This document shows positions 29,578 through 40,851 of a stretch of 64,000 nt of DNA, one piece after another. Below the pieces are notes generated by a model. That model did no database searches and had not been told where the DNA came from. It saw only the letters and a program-made list of their open reading frames with translations. The stretch is taken from the NCBI GenBank assembly GCA_963210315.1, contig OY723294.1, positions 1,860,001 through 1,924,000 of the forward strand. The letters are read 5' to 3'. The number at the start of each line of letters is the position of its first letter. The stretch's first letter is position 1. Position numbers and translations under genes: made by a program. The DNA is from Rhynchopus euleeides (taxonomy: Eukaryota; Euglenozoa; Diplonemea; Diplonemida; Diplonemidae).

Positions 29578-30897
29578 TGGTGCATGGTTTTCCGTGACTT
29601 GCATGGGGTTTCATTTGCCTCATGCCTTGCCGTCGCCGCCGTGCTCGCACTCGGCGCGGAACTCATTCTCAAACAACCATCACCTTCTGGGCGGCAGGGG
29701 CTCTGAAAACACACAACACAACAGACCCTCCCTCCCCGCCCGCTTCATAAACCACCGCATTCGAAAGAATGCCCCATTCCTTTTCCTGTTTGGCATGTGA
29801 CCCAGGTGTTTCGCCTTCCCCAACCCACCCACCCACCCTCTTCGCACAAGGTGTTCGTCTTGCACATTGCACTGCCAGTGCGAGACGGACGCCGGTGGCA
29901 TGTCTCTTTTGTCAGCAGATGCGTGCTGCGTGCCTCGAACCTCTCCGTTGTGTTCGCGTGGCGCTGTGCCCTCACACTGGGCTGTTCATAGCACCCGTTG
30001 GCCGTTGGCCGTTTGTCTTTATTTCCCATTCCTGTCCGAGGGCGGCGGAGGAGAGGTGCAATGTCAGTAGGACAGCCTGCACCCCTCCCCGGCTGACTGG
30101 ACGGGCGGGTTGAGTTGCCGTTCCATATACTTTCATGTGTGCCTTTCTTATTGATCTCGGCCCCCCCGCTGATCATTCCCCGCCATCTTCCTCCCTCTAC
30201 TCTACTAACCTACCACCCCCGTTGACGACACGTTCTGGTGCCGCGGCAGAACAGTGGCGCTGCGCTTTTCGCGCGCCTGTTTTGCTTTTGGCACAGGACA
30301 TCGCCGATCGCAAATCCCTTCCCCCTTTGCCTTTGTTCCCATTTGTCTCCGGTATTCTGATGTGGTGCTGCAGCCTCACAACAGATTCTTTTTTGCACTT
30401 GCGCCTGCTGTTGCTGTGGTTGTCCATATCCACCTGCTCCGATTTACCCGGCATCACTGTGCACCCCCCCCGAGGGGGTGTGGAAGGTGGCCGCTGGAGA
30501 AAGTCGTACAAGTCGTGTCATCATCATCGCCGCGGTGTGTGCTGGGGGGATATCACCCAAGGGTGTTGCACAGTACACGCCCCCTCTGCACACACCGGCG
30601 AAGAGTAGGAGCGCACAACACAAGATACCCGCTTGGCTGAACAAAACAACGCGAAAGGCCCCACCCCCCCCTGCTCCCACACCCCCTGTCACATTTCCCG
30701 GGATACCTGCGCAAAACACACCGTGTCTGTCCAACCGAAGACTCTGCATCGCGCAACCCCCAGCCCAGCCACACACACACACACAGCTCCCACGGGGTGA
30801 CACCGTGCGGGCCATGTACCACCACCACCCCTCGCAGGAGCAACTTCCAAAACAAACACAACCGACAGAAAGAAGGGTGAATTGCCATACCAGTCAG
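29578..30897 (+). other. Array spacer 8 (1320 bp)
   Basis: Same as spacer 1; no gene seen. Confidence 0.85.
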
Positions 30898-32895
30898 ATG
30901 GTGACGATGCGGGCCAGCCGGGTTGTAAGTGTCATGCTGCTGGCTTCCAGCGCGGCATGGGCACAGTCACAGCCGTGCAGCACCCATGGGTCGTTGTCAG
31001 ACTGCGAAGGGCAACTGTGTGAGAATGACATGCAGTACTGCGTGTGGAATGTGGCGGCAGGGTCCTGCGGGTGTCCGACCTCTTGCGCCGAGTACTCAGG
31101 GCTGAACCTGGAGCTGTGCGTCAACAGCGTGTGCCCTTCCCTGCTGCCGCAGCAGCAGGTGCCGTGCCAGTACGACCAGAGCACACAGCAGTGCAGCTGC
31201 CCCCAGGCTGCGCCTACCCCTGTGCCCCAGCCCACCCCTGTGCCCCTGCCTCAGGGTTGCGGCAAGCACAGCACGCGGAACACATGTGAGGGTGACCTTT
31301 GTGCCAACGGCGTGCAGTACTGCGTGTGGAATGTGGCGGCAGGGTCCTGCGGGTGCCCGGAGTCTTGCACCGAGTACTCCGGTTTGAACCTGGAGCTGTG
31401 CGTCAACAGCGCATGCCCTTCCCTCCTGCCGCAGCAGCACGTGCCGTGCCAGTACGACCACGACACGCAGAAGTGCTGGTGTCCCGAGGCTGCAGAGACG
31501 GCCGCACCGGCGACCCCTGCCCCATCCACATCCGCGCCTCCGACCTCTGCACCGGCAACAGGTGCGCCCGCAACGTCTGTGCCCACCACAGAGGCACCCG
31601 AGCTCCCGCCGTGCAACGAGACGACGCTTGTGCTGAACCCCAGCTTCGAGCTCATCACCACAACCACAAACATCGGGCAGGCTCTGGTGAACGGGCAGAT
31701 GCAGTCGTGGTCGGTGTCGCACGGGACGCCTTCCGTGTTTGGCGGTGCCCCGGGCCAGGGGCTGCGGTCTGCGTGGATGTGGTCGCACAGCGGAATCGGT
31801 GAGGGTATTGTGACGAACGTCCCCTTTGTCAGTGGGCAGCTGTACCGCGTGACGATGTGGGTGAACACAGGCAACGCCGTGGCTGGGCAGTTCTTTGTCC
31901 GGGCAGTGAACGGGCTGGTGCTGCAGACTGCGACATCGCTTCCGACCTTCGGGCCAAGCGATGTGATGTTCTCCAACGGGATGGTCTACCCCGCCTGGGA
32001 TGAGATCACATTCGACTACACCGCGACAGACGCCTACGCGCAGCTGTGGATCTACCCGCTGCTGACCGGCGCACCCCCGAACAATGTGCAGGCGCAGCTG
32101 CGTGTGGACAACATCCGTGTGTGCGCAATCGGGACGGACGCGCCGGCTACCCCTGCACCGGCGACCCCCGCACCGGCAACTCCTGCTCCACCCACACCTG
32201 CGCCCGCCACATCCGCACCCCCGACTCCTGCCCCGGCGACACCACTCCCACCAACTCCCGCCCCGCCCGTGGAGCGCTGCGAGGACCTGAACTTCCAGCA
32301 CAAGGCGTGCGTCAACACGCTGTGCCCCGCCTTCGTGCAGATTGGGAAGAAGGTGGCCTGCAAGTACAACGAGCTCTCTGGTGAGTGCTTCTGCCCTGAG
32401 AAGGTGGAGACGAAGGCGCCGGCAACCGCTGCCCCAGTCGTGGAGCGCTGCGAGGATCTGAACTTCCAGCACGAGGCATGTGTCAACACGCTGTGCCCTG
32501 CCTTCGTGCAGATTGGGAAGAAGGTGGCCTGCAAGTACAACGAGCTCTCTGGTGAGTGCTTCTGCCCTGAGAAGGTGGAGACGAAGGCGCCGGCAACCGC
32601 AGCCCCGCAGCGCTGCGAGGACCTGAACTTCCAGCACAAGGCATGCGTCAACACGCTGTGCCCAGGCTTGCTGCAGCTCGGGAAGGAGGTGCCCTGCAAG
32701 TACAACGAGCTCTCTGGTGAGTGCTTCTGTCCCGAGCAGGTGGAGACGAAGGCGCCTGTCGCTGTGATCTCCGATGACTGCAGTTCGTTCCACGGCAGCC
32801 CGCGCGCATGCCTGTCGTCACTGTGCGTCGTCAGCGGCATGAAGGCTGGTTGCAAGTACGACTACACCTTAGGCAGGTGCAACTGCAGTGCTTAG
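30898..32895 (+). CDS. Array copy 9 (M type, Ser227 allele, 665 aa)
   Basis: Reads the same as copies 6 and 7, with the Ser227 codon at 31576-31578. It lies 9954 bp (three M units) after copy 6. Confidence 0.9.
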   Translation: MVTMRASRVVSVMLLASSAAWAQSQPCSTHGSLSDCEGQLCENDMQYCVWNVAAGSCGCPTSCAEYSGLNLELCVNSVCPSLLPQQQVPCQYDQSTQQCSCPQAAPTPVPQPTPVPLPQGCGKHSTRNTCEGDLCANGVQYCVWNVAAGSCGCPESCTEYSGLNLELCVNSACPSLLPQQHVPCQYDHDTQKCWCPEAAETAAPATPAPSTSAPPTSAPATGAPATSVPTTEAPELPPCNETTLVLNPSFELITTTTNIGQALVNGQMQSWSVSHGTPSVFGGAPGQGLRSAWMWSHSGIGEGIVTNVPFVSGQLYRVTMWVNTGNAVAGQFFVRAVNGLVLQTATSLPTFGPSDVMFSNGMVYPAWDEITFDYTATDAYAQLWIYPLLTGAPPNNVQAQLRVDNIRVCAIGTDAPATPAPATPAPATPAPPTPAPATSAPPTPAPATPLPPTPAPPVERCEDLNFQHKACVNTLCPAFVQIGKKVACKYNELSGECFCPEKVETKAPATAAPVVERCEDLNFQHEACVNTLCPAFVQIGKKVACKYNELSGECFCPEKVETKAPATAAPQRCEDLNFQHKACVNTLCPGLLQLGKEVPCKYNELSGECFCPEQVETKAPVAVISDDCSSFHGSPRACLSSLCVVSGMKAGCKYDYTLGRCNCSA

Positions 32896-34215
32896 TGGTG
32901 CATGGTTTTCCGTGACTTGCATGGGGTTTCATTTGCCTCATGCCTTGCCGTCGCCGCCGTGCTCGCACTCGGCGCGGAACTCATTCTCAAACAACCATCA
33001 CCTTCTGGGCGGCAGGGGCTCTGAAAACACACAACACAACAGACCCTCCCTCCCCGCCCGCTTCATAAACCACCGCATTCGAAAGAATGCCCCATTCCTT
33101 TTCCTGTTTGGCATGTGACCCAGGTGTTTCGCCTTCCCCAACCCACCCACCCACCCTCTTCGCACAAGGTGTTCGTCTTGCACATTGCACTGCCAGTGCG
33201 AGACGGACGCCGGTGGCATGTCTCTTTTGTCAGCAGATGCGTGCTGCGTGCCTCGAACCTCTCCGTTGTGTTCGCGTGGCGCTGTGCCCTCACACTGGGC
33301 TGTTCATAGCACCCGTTGGCCGTTGGCCGTTTGTCTTTATTTCCCATTCCTGTCCGAGGGCGGCGGAGGAGAGGTGCAATGTCAGTAGGACAGCCTGCAC
33401 CCCTCCCCGGCTGACTGGACGGGCGGGTTGAGTTGCCGTTCCATATACTTTCATGTGTGCCTTTCTTATTGATCTCGGCCCCCCCGCTGATCATTCCCCG
33501 CCATCTTCCTCCCTCTACTCTACTAACCTACCACCCCCGTTGACGACACGTTCTGGTGCCGCGGCAGAACAGTGGCGCTGCGCTTTTCGCGCGCCTGTTT
33601 TGCTTTTGGCACAGGACATCGCCGATCGCAAATCCCTTCCCCCTTTGCCTTTGTTCCCATTTGTCTCCGGTATTCTGATGTGGTGCTGCAGCCTCACAAC
33701 AGATTCTTTTTTGCACTTGCGCCTGCTGTTGCTGTGGTTGTCCATATCCACCTGCTCCGATTTACCCGGCATCACTGTGCACCCCCCCCGAGGGGGTGTG
33801 GAAGGTGGCCGCTGGAGAAAGTCGTACAAGTCGTGTCATCATCATCGCCGCGGTGTGTGCTGGGGGGATATCACCCAAGGGTGTTGCACAGTACACGCCC
33901 CCTCTGCACACACCGGCGAAGAGTAGGAGCGCACAACACAAGATACCCGCTTGGCTGAACAAAACAACGCGAAAGGCCCCACCCCCCCCTGCTCCCACAC
34001 CCCCTGTCACATTTCCCGGGATACCTGCGCAAAACACACCGTGTCTGTCCAACCGAAGACTCTGCATCGCGCAACCCCCAGCCCAGCCACACACACACAC
34101 ACAGCTCCCACGGGGTGACACCGTGCGGGCCATGTACCACCACCACCCCTCGCAGGAGCAACTTCCAAAACAAACACAACCGACAGAAAGAAGGGTGAAT
34201 TGCCATACCAGTCAG
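32896..34215 (+). other. Array spacer 9 (1320 bp)
   Basis: Same as spacer 1; no gene seen. Confidence 0.85.
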
Positions 34216-36213
34216 ATGGTGACGATGCGGGCCAGCCGGGTTGTAAGTGTCATGCTGCTGGCTTCCAGCGCGGCATGGGCACAGTCACAGCCGTGCAGCA
34301 CCCATGGGTCGTTGTCAGACTGCGAAGGGCAACTGTGTGAGAATGACATGCAGTACTGCGTGTGGAATGTGGCGGCAGGGTCCTGCGGGTGTCCGACCTC
34401 TTGCGCCGAGTACTCAGGGCTGAACCTGGAGCTGTGCGTCAACAGCGTGTGCCCTTCCCTGCTGCCGCAGCAGCAGGTGCCGTGCCAGTACGACCAGAGC
34501 ACACAGCAGTGCAGCTGCCCCCAGGCTGCGCCTACCCCTGTGCCCCAGCCCACCCCTGTGCCCCTGCCTCAGGGTTGCGGCAAGCACAGCACGCGGAACA
34601 CATGTGAGGGTGACCTTTGTGCCAACGGCGTGCAGTACTGCGTGTGGAATGTGGCGGCAGGGTCCTGCGGGTGCCCGGAGTCTTGCACCGAGTACTCCGG
34701 TTTGAACCTGGAGCTGTGCGTCAACAGCGCATGCCCTTCCCTCCTGCCGCAGCAGCACGTGCCGTGCCAGTACGACCACGACACGCAGAAGTGCTGGTGT
34801 CCCGAGGCTGCAGAGACGGCCGCACCGGCGACCCCTGCCCCATCCACATCCGCGCCTCCGACCTCTGCACCGGCAACAGGTGCGCCCGCAACGTCTGTGC
34901 CCACCACAGAGGCACCCGAGCTCCCGCCGTGCAACGAGACGACGCTTGTGCTGAACCCCAGCTTCGAGCTCATCACCACAACCACAAACATCGGGCAGGC
35001 TCTGGTGAACGGGCAGATGCAGTCGTGGTCGGTGTCGCACGGGACGCCTTCCGTGTTTGGCGGTGCCCCGGGCCAGGGGCTGCGGTCTGCGTGGATGTGG
35101 TCGCACAGCGGAATCGGTGAGGGTATTGTGACGAACGTCCCCTTTGTCAGTGGGCAGCTGTACCGCGTGACGATGTGGGTGAACACAGGCAACGCCGTGG
35201 CTGGGCAGTTCTTTGTCCGGGCAGTGAACGGGCTGGTGCTGCAGACTGCGACATCGCTTCCGACCTTCGGGCCAAGCGATGTGATGTTCTCCAACGGGAT
35301 GGTCTACCCCGCCTGGGATGAGATCACATTCGACTACACCGCGACAGACGCCTACGCGCAGCTGTGGATCTACCCGCTGCTGACCGGCGCACCCCCGAAC
35401 AATGTGCAGGCGCAGCTGCGTGTGGACAACATCCGTGTGTGCGCAATCGGGACGGACGCGCCGGCTACCCCTGCACCGGCGACCCCCGCACCGGCAACTC
35501 CTGCTCCACCCACACCTGCGCCCGCCACATCCGCACCCCCGACTCCTGCCCCGGCGACACCACTCCCACCAACTCCCGCCCCGCCCGTGGAGCGCTGCGA
35601 GGACCTGAACTTCCAGCACAAGGCGTGCGTCAACACGCTGTGCCCCGCCTTCGTGCAGATTGGGAAGAAGGTGGCCTGCAAGTACAACGAGCTCTCTGGT
35701 GAGTGCTTCTGCCCTGAGAAGGTGGAGACGAAGGCGCCGGCAACCGCTGCCCCAGTCGTGGAGCGCTGCGAGGATCTGAACTTCCAGCACGAGGCATGTG
35801 TCAACACGCTGTGCCCTGCCTTCGTGCAGATTGGGAAGAAGGTGGCCTGCAAGTACAACGAGCTCTCTGGTGAGTGCTTCTGCCCTGAGAAGGTGGAGAC
35901 GAAGGCGCCGGCAACCGCAGCCCCGCAGCGCTGCGAGGACCTGAACTTCCAGCACAAGGCATGCGTCAACACGCTGTGCCCAGGCTTGCTGCAGCTCGGG
36001 AAGGAGGTGCCCTGCAAGTACAACGAGCTCTCTGGTGAGTGCTTCTGTCCCGAGCAGGTGGAGACGAAGGCGCCTGTCGCTGTGATCTCCGATGACTGCA
36101 GTTCGTTCCACGGCAGCCCGCGCGCATGCCTGTCGTCACTGTGCGTCGTCAGCGGCATGAAGGCTGGTTGCAAGTACGACTACACCTTAGGCAGGTGCAA
36201 CTGCAGTGCTTAG
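34216..36213 (+). CDS. Array copy 10 (M type, Ser227 allele, 665 aa)
   Basis: Last copy with Ser227 (codon 34894-34896); otherwise identical in protein reading to copy 9. It lies 9954 bp after copy 7. Confidence 0.9.
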   Translation: MVTMRASRVVSVMLLASSAAWAQSQPCSTHGSLSDCEGQLCENDMQYCVWNVAAGSCGCPTSCAEYSGLNLELCVNSVCPSLLPQQQVPCQYDQSTQQCSCPQAAPTPVPQPTPVPLPQGCGKHSTRNTCEGDLCANGVQYCVWNVAAGSCGCPESCTEYSGLNLELCVNSACPSLLPQQHVPCQYDHDTQKCWCPEAAETAAPATPAPSTSAPPTSAPATGAPATSVPTTEAPELPPCNETTLVLNPSFELITTTTNIGQALVNGQMQSWSVSHGTPSVFGGAPGQGLRSAWMWSHSGIGEGIVTNVPFVSGQLYRVTMWVNTGNAVAGQFFVRAVNGLVLQTATSLPTFGPSDVMFSNGMVYPAWDEITFDYTATDAYAQLWIYPLLTGAPPNNVQAQLRVDNIRVCAIGTDAPATPAPATPAPATPAPPTPAPATSAPPTPAPATPLPPTPAPPVERCEDLNFQHKACVNTLCPAFVQIGKKVACKYNELSGECFCPEKVETKAPATAAPVVERCEDLNFQHEACVNTLCPAFVQIGKKVACKYNELSGECFCPEKVETKAPATAAPQRCEDLNFQHKACVNTLCPGLLQLGKEVPCKYNELSGECFCPEQVETKAPVAVISDDCSSFHGSPRACLSSLCVVSGMKAGCKYDYTLGRCNCSA

Positions 36214-37533
36214 TGGTGCATGGTTTTCCGTGACTTGCATGGGGTTTCATTTGCCTCATGCCTTGCCGTCGCCGCCGTGCTCGCACTCGGCGCGGAACTC
36301 ATTCTCAAACAACCATCACCTTCTGGGCGGCAGGGGCTCTGAAAACACACAACACAACAGACCCTCCCTCCCCGCCCGCTTCATAAACCACCGCATTCGA
36401 AAGAATGCCCCATTCCTTTTCCTGTTTGGCATGTGACCCAGGTGTTTCGCCTTCCCCAACCCACCCACCCACCCTCTTCGCACAAGGTGTTCGTCTTGCA
36501 CATTGCACTGCCAGTGCGAGACGGACGCCGGTGGCATGTCTCTTTTGTCAGCAGATGCGTGCTGCGTGCCTCGAACCTCTCCGTTGTGTTCGCGTGGCGC
36601 TGTGCCCTCACACTGGGCTGTTCATAGCACCCGTTGGCCGTTGGCCGTTTGTCTTTATTTCCCATTCCTGTCCGAGGGCGGCGGAGGAGAGGTGCAATGT
36701 CAGTAGGACAGCCTGCACCCCTCCCCGGCTGACTGGACGGGCGGGTTGAGTTGCCGTTCCATATACTTTCATGTGTGCCTTTCTTATTGATCTCGGCCCC
36801 CCCGCTGATCATTCCCCGCCATCTTCCTCCCTCTACTCTACTAACCTACCACCCCCGTTGACGACACGTTCTGGTGCCGCGGCAGAACAGTGGCGCTGCG
36901 CTTTTCGCGCGCCTGTTTTGCTTTTGGCACAGGACATCGCCGATCGCAAATCCCTTCCCCCTTTGCCTTTGTTCCCATTTGTCTCCGGTATTCTGATGTG
37001 GTGCTGCAGCCTCACAACAGATTCTTTTTTGCACTTGCGCCTGCTGTTGCTGTGGTTGTCCATATCCACCTGCTCCGATTTACCCGGCATCACTGTGCAC
37101 CCCCCCCGAGGGGGTGTGGAAGGTGGCCGCTGGAGAAAGTCGTACAAGTCGTGTCATCATCATCGCCGCGGTGTGTGCTGGGGGGATATCACCCAAGGGT
37201 GTTGCACAGTACACGCCCCCTCTGCACACACCGGCGAAGAGTAGGAGCGCACAACACAAGATACCCGCTTGGCTGAACAAAACAACGCGAAAGGCCCCAC
37301 CCCCCCCTGCTCCCACACCCCCTGTCACATTTCCCGGGATACCTGCGCAAAACACACCGTGTCTGTCCAACCGAAGACTCTGCATCGCGCAACCCCCAGC
37401 CCAGCCACACACACACACACAGCTCCCACGGGGTGACACCGTGCGGGCCATGTACCACCACCACCCCTCGCAGGAGCAACTTCCAAAACAAACACAACCG
37501 ACAGAAAGAAGGGTGAATTGCCATACCAGTCAG
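36214..37533 (+). other. Array spacer 10 (1320 bp)
   Basis: Same as spacer 1; no gene seen. Confidence 0.85.
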
Positions 37534-39531
37534 ATGGTGACGATGCGGGCCAGCCGGGTTGTAAGTGTCATGCTGCTGGCTTCCAGCGCGGCATGGGCAC
37601 AGTCACAGCCGTGCAGCACCCATGGGTCGTTGTCAGACTGCGAAGGGCAACTGTGTGAGAATGACATGCAGTACTGCGTGTGGAATGTGGCGGCAGGGTC
37701 CTGCGGGTGTCCGACCTCTTGCGCCGAGTACTCAGGGCTGAACCTGGAGCTGTGCGTCAACAGCGTGTGCCCTTCCCTGCTGCCGCAGCAGCAGGTGCCG
37801 TGCCAGTACGACCAGAGCACACAGCAGTGCAGCTGCCCCCAGGCTGCGCCTACCCCTGTGCCCCAGCCCACCCCTGTGCCCCTGCCTCAGGGTTGCGGCA
37901 AGCACAGCACGCGGAACACATGTGAGGGTGACCTTTGTGCCAACGGCGTGCAGTACTGCGTGTGGAATGTGGCGGCAGGGTCCTGCGGGTGCCCGGAGTC
38001 TTGCACCGAGTACTCCGGTTTGAACCTGGAGCTGTGCGTCAACAGCGCATGCCCTTCCCTCCTGCCGCAGCAGCACGTGCCGTGCCAGTACGACCACGAC
38101 ACGCAGAAGTGCTGGTGTCCCGAGGCTGCAGAGACGGCCGCACCGGCGACCCCTGCCCCATCCACATCCGCGCCTCCGACCTCTGCACCGGCAACAGGTG
38201 CGCCCGCAACGCCTGTGCCCACCACAGAGGCACCCGAGCTCCCGCCGTGCAACGAGACGACGCTTGTGCTGAACCCCAGCTTCGAGCTCATCACCACAAC
38301 CACAAACATCGGGCAGGCTCTGGTGAACGGGCAGATGCAGTCGTGGTCGGTGTCGCACGGGACGCCTTCCGTGTTTGGCGGTGCCCCGGGCCAGGGGCTG
38401 CGGTCTGCGTGGATGTGGTCGCACAGCGGAATCGGTGAGGGTATTGTGACGAACGTCCCCTTTGTCAGTGGGCAGCTGTACCGCGTGACGATGTGGGTGA
38501 ACACAGGCAACGCCGTGGCTGGGCAGTTCTTTGTCCGGGCAGTGAACGGGCTGGTGCTGCAGACTGCGACATCGCTTCCGACCTTCGGGCCAAGCGATGT
38601 GATGTTCTCCAACGGGATGGTCTACCCCGCCTGGGATGAGATCACATTCGACTACACCGCGACAGACGCCTACGCGCAGCTGTGGATCTACCCGCTGCTG
38701 ACCGGCGCACCCCCGAACAATGTGCAGGCGCAGCTGCGTGTGGACAACATCCGTGTGTGCGCAATCGGGACGGACGCGCCGGCTACCCCTGCACCGGCGA
38801 CCCCCGCACCGGCAACTCCTGCTCCACCCACACCTGCGCCCGCCACATCCGCACCCCCGACTCCTGCCCCGGCGACACCACTCCCACCAACTCCCGCCCC
38901 GCCCGTGGAGCGCTGCGAGGACCTGAACTTCCAGCACAAGGCGTGCGTCAACACGCTGTGCCCCGCCTTCGTGCAGATTGGGAAGAAGGTGGCCTGCAAG
39001 TACAACGAGCTCTCTGGTGAGTGCTTCTGCCCTGAGAAGGTGGAGACGAAGGCGCCGGCAACCGCTGCCCCAGTCGTGGAGCGCTGCGAGGATCTGAACT
39101 TCCAGCACGAGGCATGTGTCAACACGCTGTGCCCTGCCTTCGTGCAGATTGGGAAGAAGGTGGCCTGCAAGTACAACGAGCTCTCTGGTGAGTGCTTCTG
39201 CCCTGAGAAGGTGGAGACGAAGGCGCCGGCAACCGCAGCCCCGCAGCGCTGCGAGGACCTGAACTTCCAGCACAAGGCATGCGTCAACACGCTGTGCCCA
39301 GGCTTGCTGCAGCTCGGGAAGGAGGTGCCCTGCAAGTACAACGAGCTCTCTGGTGAGTGCTTCTGTCCCGAGCAGGTGGAGACGAAGGCGCCTGTCGCTG
39401 TGATCTCCGATGACTGCAGTTCGTTCCACGGCAGCCCGCGCGCATGCCTGTCGTCACTGTGCGTCGTCAGCGGCATGAAGGCTGGTTGCAAGTACGACTA
39501 CACCTTAGGCAGGTGCAACTGCAGTGCTTAG
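37534..39531 (+). CDS. Array copy 11 (M type, Pro227 allele, 665 aa)
   Basis: Returns to the common Pro227 allele, which continues through the remaining copies. No copy-specific residue was seen. Confidence 0.9.
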   Translation: MVTMRASRVVSVMLLASSAAWAQSQPCSTHGSLSDCEGQLCENDMQYCVWNVAAGSCGCPTSCAEYSGLNLELCVNSVCPSLLPQQQVPCQYDQSTQQCSCPQAAPTPVPQPTPVPLPQGCGKHSTRNTCEGDLCANGVQYCVWNVAAGSCGCPESCTEYSGLNLELCVNSACPSLLPQQHVPCQYDHDTQKCWCPEAAETAAPATPAPSTSAPPTSAPATGAPATPVPTTEAPELPPCNETTLVLNPSFELITTTTNIGQALVNGQMQSWSVSHGTPSVFGGAPGQGLRSAWMWSHSGIGEGIVTNVPFVSGQLYRVTMWVNTGNAVAGQFFVRAVNGLVLQTATSLPTFGPSDVMFSNGMVYPAWDEITFDYTATDAYAQLWIYPLLTGAPPNNVQAQLRVDNIRVCAIGTDAPATPAPATPAPATPAPPTPAPATSAPPTPAPATPLPPTPAPPVERCEDLNFQHKACVNTLCPAFVQIGKKVACKYNELSGECFCPEKVETKAPATAAPVVERCEDLNFQHEACVNTLCPAFVQIGKKVACKYNELSGECFCPEKVETKAPATAAPQRCEDLNFQHKACVNTLCPGLLQLGKEVPCKYNELSGECFCPEQVETKAPVAVISDDCSSFHGSPRACLSSLCVVSGMKAGCKYDYTLGRCNCSA

Positions 39532-40851
39532 TGGTGCATGGTTTTCCGTGACTTGCATGGGGTTTCATTTGCCTCATGCCTTGCCGTCGCCGCCGTGCTC
39601 GCACTCGGCGCGGAACTCATTCTCAAACAACCATCACCTTCTGGGCGGCAGGGGCTCTGAAAACACACAACACAACAGACCCTCCCTCCCCGCCCGCTTC
39701 ATAAACCACCGCATTCGAAAGAATGCCCCATTCCTTTTCCTGTTTGGCATGTGACCCAGGTGTTTCGCCTTCCCCAACCCACCCACCCACCCTCTTCGCA
39801 CAAGGTGTTCGTCTTGCACATTGCACTGCCAGTGCGAGACGGACGCCGGTGGCATGTCTCTTTTGTCAGCAGATGCGTGCTGCGTGCCTCGAACCTCTCC
39901 GTTGTGTTCGCGTGGCGCTGTGCCCTCACACTGGGCTGTTCATAGCACCCGTTGGCCGTTGGCCGTTTGTCTTTATTTCCCATTCCTGTCCGAGGGCGGC
40001 GGAGGAGAGGTGCAATGTCAGTAGGACAGCCTGCACCCCTCCCCGGCTGACTGGACGGGCGGGTTGAGTTGCCGTTCCATATACTTTCATGTGTGCCTTT
40101 CTTATTGATCTCGGCCCCCCCGCTGATCATTCCCCGCCATCTTCCTCCCTCTACTCTACTAACCTACCACCCCCGTTGACGACACGTTCTGGTGCCGCGG
40201 CAGAACAGTGGCGCTGCGCTTTTCGCGCGCCTGTTTTGCTTTTGGCACAGGACATCGCCGATCGCAAATCCCTTCCCCCTTTGCCTTTGTTCCCATTTGT
40301 CTCCGGTATTCTGATGTGGTGCTGCAGCCTCACAACAGATTCTTTTTTGCACTTGCGCCTGCTGTTGCTGTGGTTGTCCATATCCACCTGCTCCGATTTA
40401 CCCGGCATCACTGTGCACCCCCCCCGAGGGGGTGTGGAAGGTGGCCGCTGGAGAAAGTCGTACAAGTCGTGTCATCATCATCGCCGCGGTGTGTGCTGGG
40501 GGGATATCACCCAAGGGTGTTGCACAGTACACGCCCCCTCTGCACACACCGGCGAAGAGTAGGAGCGCACAACACAAGATACCCGCTTGGCTGAACAAAA
40601 CAACGCGAAAGGCCCCACCCCCCCCTGCTCCCACACCCCCTGTCACATTTCCCGGGATACCTGCGCAAAACACACCGTGTCTGTCCAACCGAAGACTCTG
40701 CATCGCGCAACCCCCAGCCCAGCCACACACACACACACAGCTCCCACGGGGTGACACCGTGCGGGCCATGTACCACCACCACCCCTCGCAGGAGCAACTT
40801 CCAAAACAAACACAACCGACAGAAAGAAGGGTGAATTGCCATACCAGTCAG
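39532..40851 (+). other. Array spacer 11 (1320 bp)
   Basis: Same as spacer 1; no gene seen. Confidence 0.85.
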
